This document shows, one piece after another, positions 16,752 through 24,816 of a DNA stretch of 48,841 bases. Under the pieces are notes generated by a model, which ran no database searches, was not told where the DNA came from, and saw nothing but the letters and a program-made list of their open reading frames with translations. Origin of the DNA: an uncultured Oscillospiraceae bacterium (lineage in GTDB: Bacteria > Bacillota > Clostridia > Oscillospirales > Acutalibacteraceae); assembly GCA_900540275.1 (NCBI GenBank), contig UQFO01000016.1, forward strand, positions 1-48,841, written 5' to 3'. Both the position numbers and the translations under genes were made by a program. The stretch's first letter is position 1. Each line of letters begins with the position of its first letter.

Positions 16752-17825
16752 TTACAAATTCAATATGCGGCTGTGGTAGTCCAGGCCCGCCGTATCCACC
16801 ATAAAATAGAAAACATAGCAGATTACACACAACGCATACAGCACCGCGCGTTCTTTCCTGTCAAAAACCTTCTGTAACAGCCATGGCAGAAGCAGCATGC
16901 CGTACATTGTGAAATAGATGGGGATTCTGCCGATATAGATTCCGCTGGTAAAGGAGGAAAGCAGATAAAAGCATGTCGTTACGACCGACATGTTGATACA
17001 GATGTCCATAATGGGCGAATCGAGTTCCTTAATCTGTTTTCGCTTCCAAAAGGCGAGCACAACCGGAACCGCGGAGACCAGCACACGCATAAAATTGGAG
17101 CCCCCCGTTTCCAGCACGTTGCTTCCATAGCCCGTTACCTCTGCGAAAAAATCGGTAAACTGGTTTGCAAACAGTACGCAGCCCAGTATCACGGCAATAA
17201 AAAAGATAATTTTCTTATTCCAGAGCGGGCGGGATATGACAACAAAATAGATTGGTATCATGATTAAAACCGAGTTATGGATGGTGGACAAAAGCAAAAT
17301 CAGGATTAAATACCGCACTGATTTCTTTTGAAACAGCCAGTCTGAGAAAGCAAACAGGATGGCGGCCGCCAAAAACTGGCGAATTCCGTTAATCATCCAT
17401 AGGTATGTGTTCGTTGCGACAAAAATAAAAACCGTGAGCGGGAAATCGACAGAGTGCTTATACATCGTACGCAGGACGCAAAGCCCGCTTACGGCGGCAA
17501 TGACAAACAGCCAAACCTGGGAATCCGACGATATCACCGTTTTAAAAACATCTGATAAAAACCAAAAGCCCCAACCCTTTTGTTCCATGTCAATATTGCT
17601 GAACACTCCGGTTCTTCCGTTGAAATTATCAACATATACGGGGGTGTCGGCAATATCACTGCGCAGGCCGCAGACCAGGATAATATAGCCGAATATAAAA
17701 AGGGCGAAAAAAAGCCTGGTGCTCTGGCCGCTGTCTGTATTCAATTTTGACTGCGGCCTTGGGAAATAGTAGGAAAGCACCCCCAAAAAGGCCGTAACGC
17801 CCAGTATGGACCAGTAAATCGGCAT
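16752..17825 (-). CDS. EpsG family membrane protein (probable polysaccharide polymerase)
   Basis: A 357-residue protein with about 9-10 membrane helices. It matches the EpsG/Wzy-like layout: an N-terminal hydrophobic hairpin, ILVCGLRSDIADTPVYVDNF (the GLR-D-Y segment typical of EpsG), WGFWFLSDVFK, and the TYLWMINGIRQFLAAAILFAF core (N-G-x-R-Q). It is the only polymerase candidate in the locus, so it probably joins the exported repeat units. AGGAGATTATAAT precedes the ATG at 17825. It lies between GT2 and acetyltransferase genes. Family members are in biofilm and capsule operons, but biochemical proof of polymerase activity is scarce. Confidence 0.88.
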   Translation of the reverse strand: MPIYWSILGVTAFLGVLSYYFPRPQSKLNTDSGQSTRLFFALFIFGYIILVCGLRSDIADTPVYVDNFNGRTGVFSNIDMEQKGWGFWFLSDVFKTVISSDSQVWLFVIAAVSGLCVLRTMYKHSVDFPLTVFIFVATNTYLWMINGIRQFLAAAILFAFSDWLFQKKSVRYLILILLLSTIHNSVLIMIPIYFVVISRPLWNKKIIFFIAVILGCVLFANQFTDFFAEVTGYGSNVLETGGSNFMRVLVSAVPVVLAFWKRKQIKELDSPIMDICINMSVVTTCFYLLSSFTSGIYIGRIPIYFTMYGMLLLPWLLQKVFDRKERAVLYALCVICYVFYFMVDTAGLDYHSRILNL

Positions 17826-17841
17826 ATTATAATCTCCTGTT

Positions 17842-18717
17842 TTATCTGGTTTTCATTTTAATGTACAAATTAAGCGCCAAACCGAAGGGCAGCGCAAGAA
17901 GGGTAAGCGCTTTTTCCGGCGATTCCTTAATAAAGCGCTTCCTATGCGCCATAAAAGCGCTGGAGACATAATGGATGCAGTTTTTAAACTTCGCCTTTTT
18001 GTTTGCTGAATATTTCATTTTAATTTTGCGCCAGTCCGTCCAGCCGTTCGGGTTATTCCTGTACTGGGAAAGCATTGTGCTGGAAGAACCGTTCGGCTGA
18101 TACTCGACGTTGCACACAATATCATTGAGTACGAGCATCTTATAATCCTGGTCGCACAGCAAATATTTATAAGAAAGGGAAAAATACTTTTCCCCCTTGT
18201 ATACGGGATAAGGCGGATAGCGTTTTATCAGCTCCGTTCGGTAAATCAGCTTTTTATCTCCCGCACCGCCCGCGCTGTAATACCCGCTGACGGTCGTTTC
18301 CCTGAGCGCTCCGAGGTCTTTGCCAATCACGTTGTTTTCAAAATCCGCATCAAGCGCAATAATACCGGCATAAATATCGCTTCCCTTTGCATTCCAGAAG
18401 GAAAGGATTTTTTCCACCGCGCCCGGCGCCATGGCGTCGTCGGAATCGATGCATACGTTAAGCGGCGTCTCTATATGCTCATAAGCCGTATTATGCGCGG
18501 CGTGCATCCCGCCGTTCTCCTGATAGAAATACTCAATTCGGAAACCGCAGTCTTCACGCTGCCACTGCTCTACGAGCTGTCTTGTATGGTCGGTGGAGCC
18601 GTCGTCTATAATTAGCCAGACAAAATCCTTATTTGACTGCTCACAAAGGCTTTTATAAGTTCTGCCCAAAGTATGCGACCGGTTGTATGTTGGCGTAAAT
18701 ACCGTCAGGCTTTCCAA
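17842..18717 (-). CDS. Glycosyltransferase family 2
   Basis: An inverting GT-A glycosyltransferase. With the TTG start at 18717 it has 291 residues and begins immediately with LTVFTPTYNRSHTLGRTYKSL, followed by WLIIDDGSTDHT, NGGMHAAHNTAY and CIDSDDAMAPGAV (DXD type). I prefer this TTG because AAAGGAGGAG sits right before it. An ATG at 18789 overlapping the previous stop (ATGA) would add 24 basic residues outside the fold. This subtype (HAAHN, and a later CDQDYKML segment) is common in Firmicutes capsule loci. The donor is unknown. Confidence 0.9.
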   Translation of the reverse strand: MESLTVFTPTYNRSHTLGRTYKSLCEQSNKDFVWLIIDDGSTDHTRQLVEQWQREDCGFRIEYFYQENGGMHAAHNTAYEHIETPLNVCIDSDDAMAPGAVEKILSFWNAKGSDIYAGIIALDADFENNVIGKDLGALRETTVSGYYSAGGAGDKKLIYRTELIKRYPPYPVYKGEKYFSLSYKYLLCDQDYKMLVLNDIVCNVEYQPNGSSSTMLSQYRNNPNGWTDWRKIKMKYSANKKAKFKNCIHYVSSAFMAHRKRFIKESPEKALTLLALPFGLALNLYIKMKTR

Positions 18718-18785
18718 AGGTACTCCTCCTTTGATTTTCGTTTGTTTTACATTTATGTTTGGCTGCGGTTTCAGCAGCTTGCGTC

Positions 18786-19802
18786 TCATTGCCTTTTTCT
18801 GAGCCGTTTTAAAACGCCCCCGGAAAGAGCATGTAAGGCCACAGCGGCCGCGGCTGTCAGCAGTATTAAAATAAGAAAATTCAATACGCTTAGTTGGAAA
18901 ACCGAAACCGCAAGCGGTCCGATAATAAACATATAATGAACCAGATAAATCTCATACGAGACAGAGTCAAGGGACCGCACCGCTTTCCTTACCCGCAGCA
19001 GCGAATCAAACCACCTGCTTACCGCAATAAAAAGAAGGCAAAAAAGAGAAACCGCGAGAAGCTGGTGCGTTACCGGTGCGATAAACCGGTCGTAAAGCGG
19101 CGTTCCGTCAAAAAACAGGTTTGATACCAGCCGCAAAGCGGGAGATGCAGCCAGCATAACGATAAAAACAATACAGCGCCGGGACAGCAGGGCTTTTATA
19201 AATAAAAAACCCAGTATATAAGAGAACACTGTGACGATTGTAGTGCTTACAATCGCCGGCAATAAATACGACGATAGCAGCAGGGCGGCTGTGTACAGCA
19301 AAAACACAACAGGCAGCCATACACCCTGCCTTTTGCTGATTTTTCCTTGTATGACATATAATAGCGGTGTAAGCAGGTAACAAAGCAAAATATCGGTTAC
19401 AAACCAGAGGTGTTCCGCGCCGTTTATATAATTTTGAGTAAAGCCCTGCAGGGGCAGTACATAGAAAATCCACTTTTCCGGTATGATTGATTGCCAGCCG
19501 AAGCGCACCACATAAACCAGCAGCAAAAACAGCAGGAACAAATAATACGGCGTTAAAATGCGGAGCAGCCGGTTACCAAACCAGGAGCGGTATGATTCCG
19601 GCTTCCCCTTTACTGCGAACAGGAATCCGGAAATCATCATAAACAAGGGAACGCCCACATTAAAAACCTGGCCGCTCATTTGAAGCAGCGCGCTGTCAAA
19701 GAGCTGCACTGCATGGCATAAAAAGATTAAAAGCGCTGCGAACACCCGGATGACGGATACCGCATAGCTCGTTTTTTCATTCAGGGTTACCGGTGTATGC
19801 AT
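18786..19802 (-). CDS. Membrane acyltransferase (acyltransferase 3 family)
   Basis: A multipass O-acyltransferase of the OafA/YrhL type that acylates surface glycans using cytoplasmic acyl-CoA. The 338-residue protein has about 10 helices. It begins with SVIRVFAALLIFLCHAVQLF, where the conserved membrane His lies, then GVPLFMMISGFLF and EHLWFVTDILLCYLLTPLL, and ends in YEIYLVHYMFIIGP, all family landmarks. The ATG at 19802 has AGGAG upstream and overlaps the end of the previous gene by 26 bases. The in-frame extension to 19889 lies fully inside that gene. Together with two hexapeptide acyltransferases it suggests a multiply acylated polymer. Confidence 0.9.
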   Translation of the reverse strand: MHTPVTLNEKTSYAVSVIRVFAALLIFLCHAVQLFDSALLQMSGQVFNVGVPLFMMISGFLFAVKGKPESYRSWFGNRLLRILTPYYLFLLFLLLVYVVRFGWQSIIPEKWIFYVLPLQGFTQNYINGAEHLWFVTDILLCYLLTPLLYVIQGKISKRQGVWLPVVFLLYTAALLLSSYLLPAIVSTTIVTVFSYILGFLFIKALLSRRCIVFIVMLAASPALRLVSNLFFDGTPLYDRFIAPVTHQLLAVSLFCLLFIAVSRWFDSLLRVRKAVRSLDSVSYEIYLVHYMFIIGPLAVSVFQLSVLNFLILILLTAAAAVALHALSGGVLKRLRKRQ

Positions 19803-20901
19803 GCAGATAAAACTCCTCCAGCCATTTTGCATTTTTCCTGATATCGAAGCCAGCTCTTTCCACCTCTGGGCACATATCGCGGCGTTCATAGCCGTCTTTT
19901 ACACGCAGGATTTCCCGCGCCCAATATTCCGGCGTCTGCGAAAGCGCAAGGCTCTTCACGTTCTGCGTAATTACACATTGTGATGGGATACTGTCAGACA
20001 TAAAACATTTGAGGCCAGCAGCCTGCGCTTCAATCATGACGACTGGTATCCCCTCGTTGAGGGATGGGAATACAAATACATCCATGGCCTTCAAAAGCTC
20101 CGGTACGTCGCCGCGCACGCCTGTAAAAATAACTTCCTGCCCTATACCAAGCTCACGCGCCCTATCCTGGACTGTTTCTTTCAGCTCCCCATCGCCAACC
20201 AGAAGCAGGCGGCTGTTGGGATGAAGCTGTTTGAGCGCATAAAATGTATCAAGTAAAAACATGTGGTTCTTTACAGGAAAAAAACGCCCTACATGCCCGA
20301 TTACAAGCTGGTCGCCTATCCCCAGGCTCCTCCGTATATCCCGCGCCTGCCCGGCGTCGTACCGGTATTGCTGCGCATCGATGGCGTTTGGGACTACAAT
20401 GGCTTTTTCCCTTGCGATTTTTTCACCATAAAGGTAAACGGAAGCCTCGTCCCCGCAGGAAAAGAAGTCCGTCGCCACAGTGCGCAAAGGAAAGCGCAGC
20501 GCCCTGCGGATAATTCCGTTGATTCCCTCTTCCGCCTTAGAGCTGTGCGAATGCGCAATCCTTACGGGAATCCCGTTCTTTTTTGCCAGGCGCAGCGGAA
20601 AAAAGCTTTTGCTCGAGGTATGGGAATGTACAATCCGGTACTGCGGATTCTCTTTGAAAAATTTGTCCACAGCCTTCATATAATCCTGCGGACGGCTTTT
20701 TGTCAGCGGCGCGGCGCGGTAAATCCTGCCGCCAAGCTGTGTTATCTCTTCCTCATAATCATATTGGCCAGGCGTAGTCAGCAGGAAATCGAACTGTACC
20801 CTGCTCCTGTCTATGTGCCTATAGTAATTCATAATCATTGCTTCCGCGCCGCCGCGGTTCATAGAAGCCAGCATATGTAAAACCCTGATTGGCTGCTGCA
20901 T
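19777..20901 (-). CDS. Glycosyltransferase family 4 (EpsF-like)
   Basis: A retaining GT-B enzyme of 374 residues. It shows the N-terminal IRVLHMLASMNRGGAEAMIMNYYR, the VHSHTSSKS acceptor loop, the GHVGRFFPVKNH donor-domain motif, and the late FPSLNEGIPVVMIEAQAAGL E-x7-E motif. These features are those of the EpsF/AmsK group in exopolysaccharide operons. The ATG at 20901 follows AGAGGAGACACAAT; the 26 codons upstream are cysteine- and lysine-rich and not part of the fold. It is the first gene after a 135-base gap that holds a promoter (20951-20979), so it may lead a second transcription unit for the glycan-assembly genes. Confidence 0.93.
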   Translation of the reverse strand: MQQPIRVLHMLASMNRGGAEAMIMNYYRHIDRSRVQFDFLLTTPGQYDYEEEITQLGGRIYRAAPLTKSRPQDYMKAVDKFFKENPQYRIVHSHTSSKSFFPLRLAKKNGIPVRIAHSHSSKAEEGINGIIRRALRFPLRTVATDFFSCGDEASVYLYGEKIAREKAIVVPNAIDAQQYRYDAGQARDIRRSLGIGDQLVIGHVGRFFPVKNHMFLLDTFYALKQLHPNSRLLLVGDGELKETVQDRARELGIGQEVIFTGVRGDVPELLKAMDVFVFPSLNEGIPVVMIEAQAAGLKCFMSDSIPSQCVITQNVKSLALSQTPEYWAREILRVKDGYERRDMCPEVERAGFDIRKNAKWLEEFYLHAYTGNPE

Positions 20902-20950
20902 ATTGTGTCTCCTCTTAAATGCGGCGCAAACCGCGAAAATATACTTCTTT

Positions 20951-20979
20951 ATTTTACAACAAATCCGGCGCTGCTTCAA
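20951..20979 (-). promoter_or_regulatory. Internal promoter of the polysaccharide operon
   Basis: Minus-strand -35 TTGAAG (20979-20974), 17-base spacer, -10 TAAAAT (20956-20951). It lies in the only gap over 100 bases within the locus, upstream of the gene ending its reading at 19777, and would drive genes from 20901 down to 7569. Confidence 0.6.
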
Positions 20980-21036
20980 CAGCGGATGGTTTCCAGTCCA
21001 TCTTTGTTTTCCCTCTCTTTTGAGGAAACGGCCTGC

Positions 21037-22845
21037 TTACTTTTCAAGCTCCCTCAGTGCGCTTAAAAGCGCCTGATTGTCGTTTATGTCCCGCACCGCA
21101 AGCCGGATATATGGCCTTTGGCCCAATTTAGGCGACAAGTCCTTTATGATGATACCGTATTCAGACAGCAGCTTTGCGGACAGCTCCCGGGGCGTATAGG
21201 CTCCAGTCAGCTCGCACATAATGTAGTTGGCCTGTGAGCCGATTGGGCGCAAGTATGGAATTTTACGCAGCCCGTCCATCAAAAACGCACGGGATTTTTT
21301 TATTTTTTCAAGCGAAACAGCGTAATCCGCCTTATATTTTTCTGCAATCTGCATGTAAAACTCGGCAAAGGAATTGATATTCCAAATGGATACCTCCTCC
21401 TTTAGCCGGCTGATAAGCTCCGTATCGGCGGATACCGCTACGCCCAGGCGCAGTCCCGGCACACCGTAGGATTTTGAAATACTCTTAATCACGAGCAGGT
21501 TTTTATGTGCGCAGATTATCTCTTCGTCTATCAGGCTGCAGTCAGCTTCCTCGGCAAAATCCACAAACGATTCGTCCACAACCAGCCTGACGCCCTTTTG
21601 CTCCGCCCAGGAAGCAAGCTCCAGGACACGCTGTTTTGCGATATAATTTCCGGATGGGTTGTCGGGGTTAATCAGGATAATGTCAGAAACCCCGCGTGAT
21701 TCAAAAAAGGTTTTCACATCCTGCGCGCTGTAGGAAAAGTCCGGGCCATCGGCGTTGAATACCACAAGCCGTTCTTCCGGAAGCCGGTTTGGATATTCTT
21801 CAAAAGTCGGCTTGATTATACCGATTTTGCCTCGGGAGGTTTCAAGCAGTGCTTTAATCAGCTCCGCCGCGCCGTTGCCCACTGCGATATGCTCCTGCGC
21901 CACACTAAAATCTTTTGCCGCGAGCAGCGCGTTTACATACATTCCTGAGGGGTACTGGGAGATGAGCGTTTCAAAATTCGCCTTGATTTCATCCATCAGC
22001 CGCTTCGGCGGGAAATAAGGATTGACCAAATAGCAAAAATCCAGCATTCCCGGATAGCGCCAGTAGCCTCCGTAACGGCTCTGCATCTTATGCAGCTTTT
22101 CTATGGGGTCTGTTGTAAAAATAGACTGCGCAATGTCCAAATCCTGGATATCGTCTATTTCATACCACGCCTCGCCGGAAAGCCGCAGGGCCCAAATATC
22201 CGGCTTTTCCAGAAGCGTTATTACCTTTAAGACCTGTTCGTAATACTCGTTATTTCCCAATGCCCTGGTATATGCCTCTAAAAAAGGCACGTAATGCGTC
22301 TGGGAAAAATATTTGCTGAATTTATAAATGTTCACCGTCTTGTAATAGCCCGGAATATCGTCAAAATTAAATTTGCTGCCCGGCACAAAGGATAGTATGT
22401 TATCGTCCGCGTCCAGCGTGACGACCGTACCGTCCATCCAGCTTTCATATTTATCTACCAGCGCAAGCGTCTGCCGCGGGTCGTCGAGCAGCTTATGAAG
22501 CACTGCGTCCTCAAAAATGAGGTCGGATTCAAGGAGAAGCGTGTCGTCCTGCAAAAGGAATTCCTTTGCAAGCGACAGCGAGTATATGTTATTCGTTTTA
22601 TCGTATACCGGGTTGTCCACAAAAACCACCGGCGTGGCGATAGAAAGCGCATTGACATATTGCGTCAGCTTTTCGCCCTCATAGCCCACAACGATTACAA
22701 TTCTATCGAGCTTCAGCGCGTCAAGCTGCCGGAGCATCCGTTCAATCAGCGTAACCCCGTTGACCTTTACCATGCATTTTGTATTGTTCGCGGTCAGTTC
22801 TTTCAGCCTTTTGCCCATACCGGCCGCTAAAATAATCGCCTGCAT
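21037..22845 (-). CDS. Fused LicC-like cytidylyltransferase / CobD-HisC-like PLP enzyme
   Basis: A two-domain 602-residue protein. Residues 1-245 are a nucleotidyltransferase of the LicC (choline-phosphate cytidylyltransferase) type: AIILAAGMGKRL, TKCMVKVNG, a PVYDKTNNIYSLSLAK segment, ESDLIFED for metal, and WYEIDDIQDL near the end. Residues about 265-602 are a fold-type I PLP enzyme with NPDNPSGN (393-400), DESF (424-427), the Schiff-base lysine K458 in SISKSYGVPGLRLG, and R581 for a carboxylate or phosphate. The second part most resembles CobD (threonine-phosphate decarboxylase) and HisC. I infer formation of an aminoalcohol phosphate and its transfer to CTP; an aminotransferase role is the alternative. 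LicD is the gene just upstream. Confidence 0.88.
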   Translation of the reverse strand: MQAIILAAGMGKRLKELTANNTKCMVKVNGVTLIERMLRQLDALKLDRIVIVVGYEGEKLTQYVNALSIATPVVFVDNPVYDKTNNIYSLSLAKEFLLQDDTLLLESDLIFEDAVLHKLLDDPRQTLALVDKYESWMDGTVVTLDADDNILSFVPGSKFNFDDIPGYYKTVNIYKFSKYFSQTHYVPFLEAYTRALGNNEYYEQVLKVITLLEKPDIWALRLSGEAWYEIDDIQDLDIAQSIFTTDPIEKLHKMQSRYGGYWRYPGMLDFCYLVNPYFPPKRLMDEIKANFETLISQYPSGMYVNALLAAKDFSVAQEHIAVGNGAAELIKALLETSRGKIGIIKPTFEEYPNRLPEERLVVFNADGPDFSYSAQDVKTFFESRGVSDIILINPDNPSGNYIAKQRVLELASWAEQKGVRLVVDESFVDFAEEADCSLIDEEIICAHKNLLVIKSISKSYGVPGLRLGVAVSADTELISRLKEEVSIWNINSFAEFYMQIAEKYKADYAVSLEKIKKSRAFLMDGLRKIPYLRPIGSQANYIMCELTGAYTPRELSAKLLSEYGIIIKDLSPKLGQRPYIRLAVRDINDNQALLSALRELEK

Positions 22846-22867
22846 ACCAATTCATCCCCACTTTTCC

Positions 22868-23668
22868 TTATTCAAATTCCACACGAATGGGATTGTGTCC
22901 CGGCCTGCGCTGTTCCACAGGAGGCAGCTGCATATAGTCGCCGTAAGAAAGCCTGAGGGACGTATCCCAGTCTTTAAACGCCATTAGCTCCGTATCCTCA
23001 AACAGCAAAAAAACCGTACTGTTTAAAATATCAAACGGCAGCAGGTTTTTCATCGTCCTTACAATTGAAAAATCCGCGCAGCCGAGCGTTTTATCCCCGT
23101 TATACCTTGCGTACCGCTTAAAAAAGAAACGGGTGCATTCAGGGTACCGCCTTTTCGGTGTGACAGAAAGAAGCGCCTTTGTGCACAAATGGAACAGCTT
23201 GCTGGAGTTGTCCGGGTATTCGCGCACATAAAGCTGATAAAAGCAGGCGTTCAACATTTGCATTTTTCTTCTCCATTTTCCTTCTGGTACGCGGTCCAAT
23301 GGAAAAATGTCGATAAAAATACCTGTATGATAGTCTACATTCGTCTCAAAGGGCTGCATAAACACAGTATTCCGTTTCCTGATTTTGGTAAACGACTGCG
23401 TAAAGCTGCTGTTGGTGTCGATGTTCTCCAAAAGATAATCTTTTATGTCCTGCGACTGCCATACACTGATAAACCGGTCGTAGTCCTCCCGCAGCATACA
23501 AATGTCCAGGTCGTCGTCCCAGGGGATAAAGCCCTTATGGCGCACGGCGCCCAGCAGCGTACCGCCGTACAGGGAATAAGGTATTTCGTTCTCACGGCAC
23601 AGCCTGTCCACAACCTTCATAATTTCCAGCTGCGTCAGCTGCAGCCTGCGCAGTGTCTGTTGGTCCAT
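22868..23668 (-). CDS. LicD family phosphotransferase
   Basis: LicD enzymes transfer a phosphorylated alcohol, classically phosphocholine from CDP-choline, onto surface glycans. The 266-residue protein carries the signature GGTLLGAVRHKGFIPWDDDLDI (residues 35-56, split here by description), in which the Asp triplet binds metal, plus a later GIFIDIFPLDRVP segment. The ATG at 23668 is chosen because AGGAG lies 7 bases upstream; the ATG at 23683 overlaps the previous stop as ATGA and would put the ribosome binding site inside the gene. It precedes the cytidylyltransferase/PLP fusion by 22 bases, which implies that the CDP-activated product of that enzyme is its donor. Confidence 0.92.
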   Translation of the reverse strand: MDQQTLRRLQLTQLEIMKVVDRLCRENEIPYSLYGGTLLGAVRHKGFIPWDDDLDICMLREDYDRFISVWQSQDIKDYLLENIDTNSSFTQSFTKIRKRNTVFMQPFETNVDYHTGIFIDIFPLDRVPEGKWRRKMQMLNACFYQLYVREYPDNSSKLFHLCTKALLSVTPKRRYPECTRFFFKRYARYNGDKTLGCADFSIVRTMKNLLPFDILNSTVFLLFEDTELMAFKDWDTSLRLSYGDYMQLPPVEQRRPGHNPIRVEFE

Positions 23669-23679
23669 AATGTCGCTCC

Positions 23680-24801
23680 TCATTTCCTGTAAATATCACG
23701 AAGCTCCGCAAGGACGTTTTTATCCCTGTACGGCTCCGCCCTTTTTAAAGCGTTTTCACAAAAAGCCCGGTAGCCTTCAGGGCTTTCCAGCAGTGCGGCT
23801 ACCTTCTGCGCAAAGGCGGCTGCGTCGTCCGCCTGTACAAGATAACCGGTCTGTCCGTCCGCAACGAGCTCCCTGTGCCCCCTGTTGACAGATGCGACGA
23901 CAGGCTTTGCGCACAGCATGCTTTCTATCACGTTCATGGGCAGTCCCTCGCGGAAGCTGCAGGCAAGGATTATGTCCGCCATATTGATGTAGCGCTCCAA
24001 ATCGGTCCGGTAGCCCAGAAAATCCACAGCATCTTCCACATGAAGCTCCCGGACGGTTTCCTTAAGCTCCGGCAGGAGCGGGCCGTTACCGGCAAGCAAC
24101 AGCCTTGCCCGCGGATATTTCTTCCTGGCCTCCGCCAAAGCGCCAATGGCCGCCGCCTGGTTTTTATTTTTGAGAAGCTCGCCGATGCACAGCAGCACAG
24201 GATAAGCGTCGGAAAGCCCCTCTTTTTCCTTCATTGCCGCAATCTCTTCCTGCGGCAGCGGCTTATATTTTTCTGTGTTGGCGCCAATCCCGTGTATCCG
24301 GCAGACTTTCGTCTTCATCTTGTCCTGGGCAAGCGTGTAATCCTCGCCCGCAACCGTAACGAGCACGTCGGTTTTATGTGCAAGCAGCTTTTCCAGCGGG
24401 TAAAAGGTAAGCCAGTATTTAAGCGGGGCGCCTTTATAAAAATGGAAGCCGTGCGCCGTATAAAAAACCCGCGTCCCCTTTTTTCGCGCTTTTTGCGCCG
24501 CGAGCCTTGTAAGAACTCCGCCGACCGGCGTGTTGCAGCTGATTATCTCATACTCCGTGCTGTCGATAATTTCCTTGAGGCGCCTGTAGGCGGCTATATT
24601 TTTTTTGCTCAATGGGGAGCGGTCGAACGGGACGTCATACACGCAATCGGCAAATTCCAGGCCCAAACCGTTTTTTTCCGCAAGATTGTCCCGCGCGGCA
24701 ACGTGTATTTCATACCCGTCTTCCCTCAATAGCTTCATCAAGGGCTTATGGAACTGCGCGACATGGCTTTGTACGGTCGCTGTTATCAAGGCTCGTTTCA
24801 C
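23680..24801 (-). CDS. Glycosyltransferase family 4 (EpsD-like)
   Basis: A 373-residue retaining GT-B enzyme. It has the N-terminal ALITATVQSHVAQFHKPLMKLL, the middle TAHGFHFYKGAP motif with the following GEDYTLAQ segment (typical of EpsD-like transferases that act early on undecaprenyl-PP-linked sugars), LLCIGELLKNKNQ in the donor domain, and SFREGLPMNVIESMLCAKPVVA as E-x7-E. The start is GTG at 24801, with GGGGAACAG upstream. Being close to the priming enzyme in gene order and of EpsD type, it is a good candidate for adding the second sugar. That assignment is inferred. Confidence 0.92.
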   Translation of the reverse strand: MKRALITATVQSHVAQFHKPLMKLLREDGYEIHVAARDNLAEKNGLGLEFADCVYDVPFDRSPLSKKNIAAYRRLKEIIDSTEYEIISCNTPVGGVLTRLAAQKARKKGTRVFYTAHGFHFYKGAPLKYWLTFYPLEKLLAHKTDVLVTVAGEDYTLAQDKMKTKVCRIHGIGANTEKYKPLPQEEIAAMKEKEGLSDAYPVLLCIGELLKNKNQAAAIGALAEARKKYPRARLLLAGNGPLLPELKETVRELHVEDAVDFLGYRTDLERYINMADIILACSFREGLPMNVIESMLCAKPVVASVNRGHRELVADGQTGYLVQADDAAAFAQKVAALLESPEGYRAFCENALKRAEPYRDKNVLAELRDIYRK

Positions 24802-24816
24802 AATCTGTTCCCCGCT

